A stretch of 64,000 nt of DNA from Arthrobacter pascens (GCF_030816475.1 NZ_JAUSXF010000001.1:2232001-2296000), one strand, 5' to 3'. Counted from the stretch's first letter, positions 43,132 through 52,441 are shown. The notes: a model not told the origin generated them from the letters alone. A program made the numbers and translations.

Positions 43132-44163
43132 TCAGGTGGCGGTGAGGCGCAGCATGACCTTGCTGCTGCCCGCAGCGGGGTCGGCGGAAACGCGCATGGC
43201 TTCCTCGGCCTGGTCCAGATCGAACCTGTGGGTGATAACAGGTGACACATCCAGGCCCCCGGCCATGGCAAGGAGGGCATCGGTGATTTCATCCACGAAC
43301 CGGTACGAGCCGATCCAGGTGATTTCGCGGGTCACCAGGTCACCCAGCGTGGCGGGCGCTGGGGCGCCGGGCAGGTTGCCGACCTGCACGATGGTGCCGC
43401 CTCGGGCGGTGGCACGCAGGACCGCGCCGAGTACAGCTGGGATGCCGGTGGCTTCGAACACGAGTTCCACGTCCTGCGGGAGCGCTCCGCCGCCGGAGAC
43501 GTTCAGCACCTCGTCGGCACCCATGGCCTTCGCGATCGCCAGCGACGCTTCGCTGATGTCCGTGGCAATGACGTTCCTGGCGCCGGCGTGCTTGGCTGCG
43601 GCGACCACGAGCGAACCGATGGGGCCGGCACCGTTGACCAGGACGTCCCGCCCGGCCAGGTTGCCTACCCGGCCGACGGCATGAAGTGCGACGGCGAGTG
43701 GTTCAGCCAGCGCACCGTGCAGCGTGTCCACGCCCTCCGGCAGCGGCCGGATCTGGGAGGCACGGGCGAGTTTGCGTTCGCTAAAGCCCCCGTCGGTGTG
43801 GGGGTCGAAGGCGGCCGAGCCGAAGTACCGGATCTGGGGGTAGAGGTTGGTCCGGCCCGCCAGCCGTTCGGGCATGGTGCCCTCCCCCACCAGTTCCGCG
43901 GGGTGCACCGTCACCGGCTGCCCGACCTCGAGGCCAGTGACGCCAGCGCCCAGCTGGGCGATCCGGCCGGCCACTTCGTGGCCCAGGACCAGCGGCGACT
44001 TCAGCGCCGCCGTTCCCGAGGCGCCATGGCGCCAGTACGAAAGGTCCGATCCGCAGATGCCGCCCCATTCGACGTCGAGCACTACATCCCCGGGGCCGGC
44101 AACCGGCTCCGGCCGCTCGTCAATGCGCAGGTCATTGGCGCCGTGGACGACGACCGCTTTCAT
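43132..44163 (-). CDS. Zinc-dependent alcohol dehydrogenase, L-idonate 5-dehydrogenase-like
   Basis: The 343-residue MDR enzyme has catalytic zinc ligands in GGICGSDLSYW (Cys) and PLVLGHEVAGRI (His-Glu), and a nucleotide motif VNGAGPIGSLVVAAAKHAG. The structural four-Cys zinc lobe is absent, as in IdnD-type dehydrogenases. ATG 44163 overlaps the transporter stop. It probably oxidises an aldonic acid or polyol that enters the same 2-keto-3-deoxygluconate pathway; the substrate is not proven. Confidence 0.83.
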   Translation of the reverse strand: MKAVVVHGANDLRIDERPEPVAGPGDVVLDVEWGGICGSDLSYWRHGASGTAALKSPLVLGHEVAGRIAQLGAGVTGLEVGQPVTVHPAELVGEGTMPERLAGRTNLYPQIRYFGSAAFDPHTDGGFSERKLARASQIRPLPEGVDTLHGALAEPLAVALHAVGRVGNLAGRDVLVNGAGPIGSLVVAAAKHAGARNVIATDISEASLAIAKAMGADEVLNVSGGGALPQDVELVFEATGIPAVLGAVLRATARGGTIVQVGNLPGAPAPATLGDLVTREITWIGSYRFVDEITDALLAMAGGLDVSPVITHRFDLDQAEEAMRVSADPAAGSSKVMLRLTAT

Positions 44164-45545
44164 ACGGCGTCCTCGAGGCGGACCATGTCGCGGCCGCGGA
44201 CCTCGGGGCCGACGGCGGCCGAGACCAGGGTGATGAGCGAGTAGCCAATGAGCATCGCGGCGAGCGGCCACCAGTGCCCGGTGACTGCGGTCAGCATGGC
44301 GGCCAGCAGCGGGCCGATGGCGGTGGCGAGGATGCCGCCGATTTCCTTGGCCAGGGCCAGCTGGGTGAAGCGGGTCCGGGCTCCGAAGAACTCAGCCATG
44401 GTGACGCTTTCCATGGCGAACAGGCTCAGGACGCCGAGGTTCAGGCCGATCACCATGGCGATGGTGATGACTGCGGGGTTGCCGCTGGTGATCATGAGCA
44501 TCATCGGGATGGCGTACAGCGCCGTGAGCGCACTCAGTACGAGGTACAGCGGGCGGCGGCCGAAGCGGTCGCCGAGCAGGCCGACGACGGGGATGGTGAT
44601 GAAGCCGACCAGTGAGCCGAACATGATCGCGTTGGTGCCCACGCTCTTGTCAGTGAGCAGCACCGTGGCCAGGTAGCCCACCAGGAAGGTCTGAACCAGT
44701 CCGGAGTTGCCGGCTTGGCCAAAGCGGAGCCCTAGGGCGATCAGGAAGGACTTGCCCTTGCGCTGGTGCAACGCCGCTTCGATGGTGCTGGTGCCCGGGA
44801 GCTCAGGAACGGCGGCCTTGATCTTGTCCTTGGGGAGGGCGACGCCGTCCACGACGTCGGCGCGCTGTTCGAAAACCGGGCTTTCCTTGATGGAGCGGCG
44901 GATCCAGATGGCGAACAGCATGATGACGAAGCTGGCCAGGAACGGGATGCGCCAGCCCCAGCTCAGGAGCTGCTCCTGGGAGAGCGAGCTCACCAGAATG
45001 GCCCACAATGCGGAGGCGCCGAGGGTGCCGGAGTTGGTGCCCAGGCAAACAAGTGAGGAGATGACGCCCCGGCGGCGGGCCGACGCGAACTCGGCCAGCA
45101 TCACGGTGGCTCCCGCGATTTCCGCGCCGGCACCGAAGCCCTGGATGAGGCGCAGGGCCACCAGCAGGATGGGTGCCCAGATGCCCACCATGGCGTAGGT
45201 GGGAAGGATACCAATCAGCGTGGTGGATGCGCCCATGAGGGCGATGGTGATGTAGAGAACCTTCTTGCGCCCGATCCGGTCGCCCATGCGGCCGAAATAG
45301 ATGGCGCCGAACAGGCGGGCAACGTACCCCACGCCATAGGTTGCCATGGCGGCGATAAGGCCGATGACGGGGCTGACATCGGGAAAGAAGATCTTGTTGA
45401 AGACGATGGCCGCGGCCAGGGAGTACAGCTGGAAGTCCATGAATTCCATGGCGGTTCCCAGCCAGCCCGAGACGGCCACTTTGGCCAGGTCCCGGGTGTT
45501 CCTGGGCTCCACCTTCACGGCGGGGGGCGAAATGCTTTCGGTCAT
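44160..45545 (-). CDS. MFS transporter, metabolite:H+ symporter type
   Basis: The 461-residue protein has twelve predicted membrane segments, the MFS loop GRMGDRIGRKKVLY after helix 2, LRLIQGFGAGAEIAGA around helix 4 and LGDRFGRRPLYLVLS in the second half. ATG 45545 follows AAAGGAG by seven bases; upstream codons of the frame are not conserved. As first gene of the hexuronate operon it probably imports a sugar acid with protons. Confidence 0.88.
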   Translation of the reverse strand: MTESISPPAVKVEPRNTRDLAKVAVSGWLGTAMEFMDFQLYSLAAAIVFNKIFFPDVSPVIGLIAAMATYGVGYVARLFGAIYFGRMGDRIGRKKVLYITIALMGASTTLIGILPTYAMVGIWAPILLVALRLIQGFGAGAEIAGATVMLAEFASARRRGVISSLVCLGTNSGTLGASALWAILVSSLSQEQLLSWGWRIPFLASFVIMLFAIWIRRSIKESPVFEQRADVVDGVALPKDKIKAAVPELPGTSTIEAALHQRKGKSFLIALGLRFGQAGNSGLVQTFLVGYLATVLLTDKSVGTNAIMFGSLVGFITIPVVGLLGDRFGRRPLYLVLSALTALYAIPMMLMITSGNPAVITIAMVIGLNLGVLSLFAMESVTMAEFFGARTRFTQLALAKEIGGILATAIGPLLAAMLTAVTGHWWPLAAMLIGYSLITLVSAAVGPEVRGRDMVRLEDAV

Positions 45546-45636
45546 CAGTTGCTCCTTTGCAGGTGATGCGAACTTAGGGATAAACGGCGGAAGCGGGCTG
45601 GAGTACGGAGAAAGCGACCGGCAGCACGTCCTGTTT

Positions 45637-45673
45637 GCACTACCATACAAGCACTACCATTCTAGTGTGTCAA
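45637..45673. promoter_or_regulatory. Divergent promoter with repeated operator half-sites
   Basis: GCACTACCAT occurs twice (45637-45646, 45651-45660), and the second continues into the inverted repeat CACTA-N6-TAGTG. On the minus strand TTGACA (45673-45668), a 17-base spacer and TTGTAT form the promoter of the MFS-led operon, overlapping the repeats. The divergent GntR protein is the likely repressor. Confidence 0.6.
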
Positions 45674-45689
45674 GGCATAGAATGAGCCC

Positions 45690-46415
45690 ATGGCTTCGGA
45701 CAAACGACTTGCAGCCCCACGGCTCTCCGTGCGGGACCAGACCCTTGAGACGCTTCGGCGGCGCATTATTTCGCTGCAGCTGCCTCCGGGCGAGCCGCTG
45801 TCCGAAAACGAACTCGCGCAGGAGCTGGGCGTCAGCCGGACACCTGTGAGGGAGAGCCTGATCCTGCTGCGGGAGGAAGGGCTGGTCCAGGTCTTTCCCC
45901 AGATCGGCTCCTTCGTGTCCCTGGTGGACCTGGGCCGGGTTTCCGAGGCGCAGTTCGTCCGTGAGGCGATCGAATGCGCCTCGCTGCGGGACCTTGCCGT
46001 GGACAGCGCGGGGATAGCGGGCCTGCGGGACATTTTGAAGGCCCAGTCGGATGCCGATGCCGCGAGCGACGTTGAAGAGTTCTTCCGGCTGGATGAGGAC
46101 TTCCACCGCGAGCTGCTGCGCCTGGCCGGCCACGAATCCGCCTGGGCCGCCGTCAACTCCGCCAAAGCCCACCTGGACCGAGCACGCCGCCTCAGCCTGA
46201 TAGACACCCGGCCAGTGGAAACGCTGATCGAACAGCACACCGCCGTCGTCGATGCCTTGGAATCCAATGATCTGAATGACGCCGACAACAGCCTTCGCCT
46301 CCACCTCCGCGGAGTGTTCGAGGACGTCCAGCGCATCCAGGAATCGACGCCCGAACTCTTTTCCGACGGCGCCGCGCCACGCCCCAGCCGGCGGAGTGTC
46401 GCCCGCCTGGTCTGA
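45690..46415 (+). CDS. GntR-family regulator, FCD subfamily (hexuronate operon)
   Basis: The 241-residue protein has a winged helix (about 15-80: NELAQELGVSRTPVRESLILLREEG, in parts) and an FCD domain with LDEDFHRELLRLAGHESAW. It faces the MFS-led hexuronate operon across about 145 bp containing operator repeats. UxuR/ExuR-type control by a hexuronate or KDG is the likely role. Confidence 0.88.
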   Translation: MASDKRLAAPRLSVRDQTLETLRRRIISLQLPPGEPLSENELAQELGVSRTPVRESLILLREEGLVQVFPQIGSFVSLVDLGRVSEAQFVREAIECASLRDLAVDSAGIAGLRDILKAQSDADAASDVEEFFRLDEDFHRELLRLAGHESAWAAVNSAKAHLDRARRLSLIDTRPVETLIEQHTAVVDALESNDLNDADNSLRLHLRGVFEDVQRIQESTPELFSDGAAPRPSRRSVARLV

Positions 46416-46456
46416 ACTGATACGTGGCATGGCCTTGGCGCCGGCTTTGCCAGCAG

Positions 46457-47098
46457 TCAGCGAGAGGTGCGGCCCGTTCGGGCTCCTGCACTCCAGTCTG
46501 TGACGGCGCGGTTGATGTAAGTGGTGACGGTGGCCACGACGTCGGTGGCAGGGTCGAGAAGCCATTGCAGACCGATCCCGTCCAGGACGGCCGTGGCAAG
46601 GCGGACTTCGATGTCGATCTCCGCTGGAGTGAAGGGCGCCACGTCACCATCGTCTACTGCCTGCTGCAGGTGGGTGGCGAGGGTGGTCAGGTTGTGGGTG
46701 TAGCGGCGCTGTATGAAGTCGCGGGCCGGATGATTGGGCCCGGAGGCTTCTGCCGCCATGGTGGTGAACAGCTCCAGCAGGCCGCGATTGGCCAGGTGTT
46801 CTCCCATGACCAGGGGCAGTCGTCGGAAGTAGTCGAGTCCGGAGACGCCGGTGAAGCCCCTTTCGACGGTTTGGCGGTCCCATTCCTCCAGCACCGCCAT
46901 CAATAGCCCCTCCTTGCTTCCGAAGTGCTGCAGCAGCGTGGCGTGGGATACGCCGACCCGTTCGGCGATGGTGCGGATGGATCCAGCCGCGAAGCCGTGT
47001 TCACCAAAGATCGGGATGGCAGCGGCGACGATCTGCTCCCGCCGTCGGATACCCCTCTTATAAGGCCCCCGGGCGGGCGTACCAGTGGTGGTCGGCAT
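46457..47098 (-). CDS. TetR-family transcriptional regulator
   Basis: The 213-residue protein has a TetR N-terminal HTH (about 17-62: RREQIVAAAIPIFGEHGFAA, VGVSHATLLQHFGSKEGLL) and a helical ligand domain. ATG 47098 is preceded by AAAGGAC. It is divergent from an aldo/keto reductase gene, which it probably represses through a palindromic site between them. Confidence 0.87.
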   Translation of the reverse strand: MPTTTGTPARGPYKRGIRRREQIVAAAIPIFGEHGFAAGSIRTIAERVGVSHATLLQHFGSKEGLLMAVLEEWDRQTVERGFTGVSGLDYFRRLPLVMGEHLANRGLLELFTTMAAEASGPNHPARDFIQRRYTHNLTTLATHLQQAVDDGDVAPFTPAEIDIEVRLATAVLDGIGLQWLLDPATDVVATVTTYINRAVTDWSAGARTGRTSR

Positions 47099-47122
47099 GA
47101 TCGTCGTCCTTTCCTCAGAGCA

Positions 47123-47151
47123 TTGACGAAAACCTACCATTCGGTTACTGT
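47123..47151 (+). promoter_or_regulatory. Promoter with TetR-type operator before the aldo/keto reductase
   Basis: TTGACG (47123-47128), 17 bases, then TACTGT (47146-47151). Between them AACC-N8-GGTT (47131-47146) contains the inner repeat ACC-ATTC-GGT. Confidence 0.5.
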
Positions 47152-47187
47152 TCATGGCCAGAACCCGGACAATGAAGGAAGTCGCAG

Positions 47188-48168
47188 ATGCGGTACTCAA
47201 TCCTCGGTTCGACTGGCGTCAAGGTCTCGCGTATCTGCCTCGGCACTGCCACGTTCGGGGTTGCTCCGAACGTGGAGGACGCGGACGGCGTTGTTGGCGC
47301 AGCGCTCGACCTCGGTATCAACTTCGTTGACACTGCCGACGTATATGGCGACATGCCGGTCTTCGACCGGCCAGGCGCACCGGCTGCTTCTGACCGTGAA
47401 GCCGCCGAGCAGATCCTCGGCCGTGCGCTTCGAGGCCGCCGCGACGAGGTCGTGATCGCCACCAAGTCGCATGGCCAGGTAGGACCAGGTATCAACGACC
47501 GCGGATTGTCTCGCCGGCACATCGTCCGTCAGATCGAGACCAGCCTCCGCCGCATGGGCACTGACTACATCGACCTCTATTACGCCCACAATCCTGACCC
47601 CGACACGCCGCTTGAGCAGACTCTCGCGGTGTATGACGATCTGATCCGGCAGGGCAAAATTCGCTACTTCGGGTTGTCCAACCATCCCGCCTGGCAGGTC
47701 ACTGAAGCCCTGTGGATCGCCGATGACCGACGACAACATGCGCCCGCCGCCACCCAGGTCAAGTACAACCTGATCGACCGGAGTGCCCAACATGAACTAG
47801 CGCCGGCCTGCCACCGGTTCGGTTTGTCCATCGTCGCCTACGCGCCCTTGCATGGAGGTTTGCTTGCCGACCTTCGAGTCCTCGACAGGGAAGTCGCAGG
47901 CGACCAGCGCTTCTCGGGCCGTGGCTTCTCCGAGTCCGAGATCGCCATCGCCCGGGAAGTAGACACGCTCAGCCGGGAATGGGGACTGGCGCTAAACCAG
48001 GTCTCATTGGCGTGGCTATTGTCCCGACCGGCCGTTGCCTCTGCCATCGTTGGTGCAGAGACCATCGACGAACTGCACGCCAACGCCTCAGCGGCAGACA
48101 TAGATCTGGACGTGAGCCAGCTCGAAGCCCTCACTGCCCTAACGAGTGGAACGGCAGCGATGTCATAA
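47188..48168 (+). CDS. Aldo/keto reductase
   Basis: The 326-residue NADPH-dependent barrel enzyme shows GSTGVKVSRICLGTATFG at the start, NFVDTADVYGD (catalytic Asp/Tyr), the Lys in VVIATKSHGQVGPG, His in LYYAHNPDPDTPLE, and a C-terminal NADPH-binding LSRPAVASAIVGAE. AAGGAAG precedes ATG 47188. Its substrate is unknown; the divergent TetR gene suggests induction by a small aldehyde, ketone or drug-like compound. Confidence 0.9.
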   Translation: MRYSILGSTGVKVSRICLGTATFGVAPNVEDADGVVGAALDLGINFVDTADVYGDMPVFDRPGAPAASDREAAEQILGRALRGRRDEVVIATKSHGQVGPGINDRGLSRRHIVRQIETSLRRMGTDYIDLYYAHNPDPDTPLEQTLAVYDDLIRQGKIRYFGLSNHPAWQVTEALWIADDRRQHAPAATQVKYNLIDRSAQHELAPACHRFGLSIVAYAPLHGGLLADLRVLDREVAGDQRFSGRGFSESEIAIAREVDTLSREWGLALNQVSLAWLLSRPAVASAIVGAETIDELHANASAADIDLDVSQLEALTALTSGTAAMS

Positions 48169-48297
48169 CTGCCCGGCCAACGCTTCCTTGGAAACTCAGG
48201 CCCTGGGCATTCCGGGTCAGAGCATTTGTTGAGCTGGACGAGGCACCCATCACCGTGTTCTCCGTGCTGGGAGCCAGAGGTCAGTGCAGAATGCCTT

Positions 48298-49338
48298 ATG
48301 ACAAACTTTCCTGCATCAGCGACCGTCCTGGTATACGGAGCCTATGGCCACACCGCCCGATTCGTCCTCGACGAGCTCATGCGCAGGGGGCTCGAGCCGG
48401 TGTTAGCCGGGCGCAGCTCAGAAAGACTCCTGTCGCTAAGTGCAGACTATCCGGATCTCAGCATCAGGACTGCTGACGTTGCGGACGCGCATGCCTTGCT
48501 CTCAGGAGTCGACCTTGTCATCAATTGCGCCGGTCCTTTCGCGGATACGGCGCTCCCCCTGGCTGCTGGCGCCGTGCAAAGAGGGATTCATTACCTGGAT
48601 TTGAGCGCCGAGCAACAACCCGTTCTGAACTTAGCCGCAGAATTCCAAGGGATTCCCATTGCCAGCACGATTATGCCGGCCGCCGGCTTCTTCGGAGCCC
48701 TCGGTGATCTACTTGCCACTGCCGCGGCAGATGATTGGGCAGAGACAGGCGATCTTGAGGAAATCTCGGTGTTCACGGCCCTTGACCACTGGCATCCCAC
48801 CTCAGGAACCCGCCGCACAGGAGAACGCAACACCGGGCTGAGATTCAAAGTCGCCGATGGCAACCTTGTTCCACTGGCCCCGTCCCACTCACCCGGTAAA
48901 CCACCAGTCAGTTGGACCTTTCCCGCCCCGTTCGGCACCTGCGAACTAGGCGAACTCGGCCTTGCCGAAACCATCTGCATTTCCCGACACCTGCCCGCAC
49001 AACGCGTCAGCAGTTACCTGAACCTGAGCGCCCTAACCGAGTTACGGGACCCCGTTACTCCTCCACCGACCGCAACCGACGCTACGGGACGCTCAGCCCA
49101 GCGCTTCGTCATGGAAGCGGTTGCGCTCCGCGACGGCGTCCGCCGCACGGCCCGGGTCCAAGGCCAGGACATCTACGCCAGCTCCGCACCAATCCTGGTC
49201 GAAGCAGCAGCCAGGATCATTGCCGGCGAAGCACCAACAGGCGTTCTCTCCCCGGCATCGGCCTTCCCCGCTCAAGGGTTTCTCGCTTCCCTCCCGTTCG
49301 AACACTTCTCACTTAACACCGAAGCGACTCTTCCCTAA
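48298..49338 (+). CDS. Saccharopine dehydrogenase-like NAD(P)-binding protein
   Basis: The 346-residue protein has the N-terminal Rossmann domain of the saccharopine dehydrogenase/trans-acting enoyl reductase group: VLVYGAYGHTARFVLDELMRRG (in parts, about 11-32), LAGRSSERL and DLVINCAGPFADTALPLA. Such proteins reduce or rearrange poorly known metabolites. ATG 48298 was selected at the start of homology; the frame extends upstream without similarity. Confidence 0.8.
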   Translation: MTNFPASATVLVYGAYGHTARFVLDELMRRGLEPVLAGRSSERLLSLSADYPDLSIRTADVADAHALLSGVDLVINCAGPFADTALPLAAGAVQRGIHYLDLSAEQQPVLNLAAEFQGIPIASTIMPAAGFFGALGDLLATAAADDWAETGDLEEISVFTALDHWHPTSGTRRTGERNTGLRFKVADGNLVPLAPSHSPGKPPVSWTFPAPFGTCELGELGLAETICISRHLPAQRVSSYLNLSALTELRDPVTPPPTATDATGRSAQRFVMEAVALRDGVRRTARVQGQDIYASSAPILVEAAARIIAGEAPTGVLSPASAFPAQGFLASLPFEHFSLNTEATLP

Positions 49339-49490
49339 CCACCCCACACCGTCATATGACACGTCGAATGCCAATAGACTTTCGGACCAGGAACGTCGCC
49401 CCTCCTATCCCTTGTGCTCAGCGGGCGCCTCCTCTTGAGCGCCCCGATATCGAAGCGGATACTGAGTGAACCGGCTTAAGCCGTCGCAAG

Positions 49491-49913
49491 ATGACCGACA
49501 AAGATGACGGGGTGTTCGATATGGGAGCTGCAGAAAACGCTGACCTGGTTCGGCGGGGGTACGAGGCCTTCAACGCCGGGAACTTGGCGGCACTTGGCGA
49601 ATTATTCGCGGAGGACGCAGTCTGGTACGCGGCCGGAAGCGGCCCGCTGTCAGGCAAAAAGCAAGGACGCGTAGCCGTCCTTGCATACTTTGGCGAGCTG
49701 GGCGCCCGTTCCCAGGGTTCGTTTCAAGCGACCGTCCAGGACATCGTCGGCGGGGAAAACCATACAGTGGGGATCCAGCAAAGCCACGCGGAAAACAACG
49801 GGAAGACATTAGACGTGGCAACGGCCATCGCATTCGTGCTCCGCGACGGCAAGGTTGTCGAGGGCCGGGAGTTCTTTGAGGACACAGCCAGGGCGGACGA
49901 GTTCTGGGCCTGA
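49491..49913 (+). CDS. SnoaL-like / NTF2-fold protein
   Basis: The protein of about 130-140 residues has the alpha+beta barrel pattern of nuclear-transport-factor-2 fold proteins: VRRGYEAFNAGNLAALGELFA (in parts), DAVWYAAGSGPLSGKKQG, and a C-terminal DGKVVEGREFFEDTARADEFWA. It may be a small isomerase, dehydratase or binding protein. ATG 49521 inside the frame is an alternative start. It precedes an SRPBCC gene by 40 bp. Confidence 0.78.
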   Translation: MTDKDDGVFDMGAAENADLVRRGYEAFNAGNLAALGELFAEDAVWYAAGSGPLSGKKQGRVAVLAYFGELGARSQGSFQATVQDIVGGENHTVGIQQSHAENNGKTLDVATAIAFVLRDGKVVEGREFFEDTARADEFWA

Positions 49914-49953
49914 ATTCTGGCATTGCCCACGCGGGAGTGATTAGAAGAATCAT

Positions 49954-50385
49954 TTGATCAAGTCTGCAGAGAGCGTCGTCATCGACCGTACGGCTGCCGA
50001 GGTCTTTCAGTATGTCGCAGACCTCCGCAACGAACCGACCTGGCATGTTGACATAGCCGCGGTGCCTCCTGAAACCGATCCGGTTCCCGTCGTAGGCAAG
50101 ACCTACGCCCTGAAGTTCAAGCCCTTCATGGGGCAGACCGAGGGCACCTTCACGGCACTTCGCGTCGAACCCGGCGCGCGGCTGGAATATCGAGCCGATT
50201 TCGCCGGCCTGCAGCCACGGATCACTTACACGGTCGAACCGGCAGCAGCGGGAACGCGATTCACGCGCAGGGTGGAGATGCGACCCAGCGGACTGAGAAT
50301 GCTCATGACGCCGGTGATGGCGTTCATGGTTCCGCGCCGCAACAAGGTTTTTGTCCGGAACCTCAAACGTGCGTTGGAATCCTGA
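49954..50385 (+). CDS. SRPBCC-family (polyketide cyclase/dehydrase-like) protein
   Basis: The 143-residue protein follows the START-like helix-grip pattern: VIDRTAAEVFQYVADLRNEP at the N-terminus, GTFTALRVEPGARLEYR in the middle and a C-terminal helix VPRRNKVFVRNLKRALES. The start is TTG 49954 with GAAGAA upstream. It would bind a hydrophobic ligand in the cytoplasm; the function is unknown. Confidence 0.78.
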   Translation: MIKSAESVVIDRTAAEVFQYVADLRNEPTWHVDIAAVPPETDPVPVVGKTYALKFKPFMGQTEGTFTALRVEPGARLEYRADFAGLQPRITYTVEPAAAGTRFTRRVEMRPSGLRMLMTPVMAFMVPRRNKVFVRNLKRALES

Positions 50386-50481
50386 AAATCCTCCTTTTCC
50401 GGGTCTCCATCACTAGCCTGCGGCCAAAGGTGAGGAAGGCACGAAAGCAGGACCAGCGAGCCTAGTTGGAAGGGACTAACC

Positions 50482-51294
50482 ATGCTGATCTGCGCAACCT
50501 GCGCCGTCGAACGCGACGAACCTCTCCCGGAGGCCTGCCCAATCTGCGCCGACGAACGGCAGTATGTGCCCGAGGACGGACAAAAGTGGCTCAACCTGGA
50601 GGACCTGGTGCAGGAGGGACAGCAGGCAATGTTGAAGGAGAACGAGCCGGGACTCATCGGGATCAGGACCGAGCCAAAAGTGGGAATCGGTCAGACCGCT
50701 CAGCTTGTGGAGACACCCGAGGGTTCGCTTTTGTGGGACCCCGTGGGATATGTCGATGACAAGGCGGTGAAGGCGGTGCTCGAGCGGAGGTCAGTCCTGG
50801 CTATCGCCGCCAGCCATCCACACATGTTTGGTGTGCAGGTCGAATGGTCGCATCGGCTCGGTGGCGTCCCTGTACTTGTTGCGGATGCAGACCGGCAGTG
50901 GGTGGGGCGCGAAGACCCGGTCATCCAATACTGGTCTGGCAGCCAATCCATCGCCGAAGGCTTGACACTTCACCAGACCGGGGGGCACTTCGTTGGCAGT
51001 GCAGTAGTGCACTGGGCAGCAGGCGCGGGCGGCAAAGGAGTGCTGCTGACCGGTGACAGTGTGTATCCGAATCCTGACCGTCAATCCATCGCCTTCATGC
51101 GCAGCTACCCGAATCATTTGCCGTTATCCGGCGCAGTGGCGTTGCGAATCTCCCGTCAGTTGGCAGAGCTCACATTCGACCGGATTTACGGCAATTTCAA
51201 CAATGTGATCATGTCCGGAGCCAAGGCCGTTCTCCACGATTCCGCCCAGCGGCACGCTGCCTGGGCGCGCGGAGACTTCGATCACTTGACCTAA
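50482..51294 (+). CDS. MBL-fold protein with N-terminal zinc ribbon
   Basis: The 270-residue protein begins with a rubredoxin-like zinc ribbon (ICATCAV, CPICADERQ; Cys 4, 7, 19, 22). A metallo-beta-lactamase-like fold follows, recognised from IAASHPHMFGVQVEW, LHQTGGHFVGSAVVHWA and LLTGDSVYPNPDR. The usual HxHxDH metal motif is reduced to His-x-His, so catalytic metal binding may be altered. A ribosome site is present about 10 bases upstream. Role unknown. Confidence 0.75.
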   Translation: MLICATCAVERDEPLPEACPICADERQYVPEDGQKWLNLEDLVQEGQQAMLKENEPGLIGIRTEPKVGIGQTAQLVETPEGSLLWDPVGYVDDKAVKAVLERRSVLAIAASHPHMFGVQVEWSHRLGGVPVLVADADRQWVGREDPVIQYWSGSQSIAEGLTLHQTGGHFVGSAVVHWAAGAGGKGVLLTGDSVYPNPDRQSIAFMRSYPNHLPLSGAVALRISRQLAELTFDRIYGNFNNVIMSGAKAVLHDSAQRHAAWARGDFDHLT

Positions 51295-51383
51295 GCCGCC
51301 GCGACAATTGTCTTCCTGGTCCGCTAGACGTCCGCCATAAACTAAAACCAAATAACCTGGAAACTCCCGGAAAGAAAGAAGCC

Positions 51384-51779
51384 ATGGCCCGGGTCGGCGT
51401 CCGCTACATCATCGATGACGTCGACGATGCCATCGCCTTCTACTGTCAGCATCTCGGCTTCCAGGAAGTCATGCACCCGGCGCCGACGTTCGCAATGCTC
51501 GTACGAGGAGAACTGCGTCTGGCGCTAAGCGCGCCAAGCCAGGTTGGCGGTGGCGGCCACGCCATGCCGGACGGCACCGAACCATGGTCCGGAGGCTGGA
51601 ACCGCTTCCAGCTTGAGGTCTCCGACCTCGCCGCAACCGTTCGATCGCTGAAGGAAGCGGGCCTGCACTTCCGCAACGAAATTGTCACCGGCGTCGGCGG
51701 AAATCAGATTCTGCTGGAAGACCCCTCAGGCAACCCCATAGAGCTTTTCGAACCGACCCGGCCCGAGGCAAAGCTCTAA
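51384..51779 (+). CDS. VOC-family (glyoxalase/bleomycin resistance fold) protein
   Basis: The 131-residue protein contains two VOC modules: VRYIIDDVDDAIAFYCQHLG and MLVRGELRLALSAP in the first, FQLEVSDLAATVRSLKEAG and NQILLEDPSGNPIELFEP in the second, with Glu and Asp as probable metal ligands. GAAAGAAG precedes the ATG. It stands alone; the substrate is unknown. Confidence 0.82.
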   Translation: MARVGVRYIIDDVDDAIAFYCQHLGFQEVMHPAPTFAMLVRGELRLALSAPSQVGGGGHAMPDGTEPWSGGWNRFQLEVSDLAATVRSLKEAGLHFRNEIVTGVGGNQILLEDPSGNPIELFEPTRPEAKL

Positions 51780-51962
51780 TCCGCCCTCTGCCAAAAGATC
51801 CGTTCCGCGCCACAAATGCCCGCCGGTAACCTCCCATGCCGGGAAGCAGTGGAACCCGATCGTTGTTAAAAGATGTGACGGTACTTCATGGAGAGGTATC
51901 CGCCAACCTGAAACAAAGTTCCCGGGCGTGCCCGGGGAAGTCGAAGTTCCGGAGGTTGTTCG

Positions 51963-52325
51963 ATGAAGAAATGGACCCGATGGCAGGACTGGGTCGCGGT
52001 TGTTGCCGGGCTCTACGCTGCATTGTCGGTCATGTGGACCACGCAGGCGGGCTCGTCCACCATGCTGATGGTTTTGTTCGGTGTACTGCTGATCGCCAGC
52101 GGAGTCATCAACCTGGCCATGCCCGGTACGCCGGCCATGGAATGGGTTCAGGCAGCCCTGGGCCTCCTGCTGTTGCTGTCGCCGTGGCTTGGCTCGTATG
52201 CCAACTACACAGACGCCGCCTGGACATCCTGGATCACAGGCCTGGTCGCGCTGGTTGTCACGGCCCTGGCCATCAAGCCAAGCACGGAGGAACACCGGCA
52301 CCACACGGTCAGCCCGTCGCATTAA
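51963..52325 (+). CDS. SPW repeat-containing membrane protein
   Basis: The 120-residue protein has four hydrophobic helices and the SPW-repeat signature: WTRWQDWVAVVAGLYAALSV at the start and LLLLLSPWLGSYANYTDAAW in the second half. Such proteins are found in bacterial and archaeal membranes and have no known function. It has a charged N-terminus and a His-rich C-terminus. A GC-rich terminator follows its stop. Confidence 0.82.
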   Translation: MKKWTRWQDWVAVVAGLYAALSVMWTTQAGSSTMLMVLFGVLLIASGVINLAMPGTPAMEWVQAALGLLLLLSPWLGSYANYTDAAWTSWITGLVALVVTALAIKPSTEEHRHHTVSPSH

Positions 52326-52339
52326 GCGTGGCTGGTCAG

Positions 52340-52364
52340 GCCGGGGACGGGATCCGTCCCCGGC
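52340..52364 (+). terminator. Rho-independent terminator after the SPW gene
   Basis: GCCGGGGACGG and its complement form an 11-bp stem around GAT, followed by TTCGCCGTTTT. Confidence 0.8.
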
Positions 52365-52441
52365 TTCGCCGTTTTAACCCCCTTGGTGGAGGTTGGAATT
52401 GTTTAGGCCGCCCGTAACGCGGCCTAGCCTCCCGCGATTCC

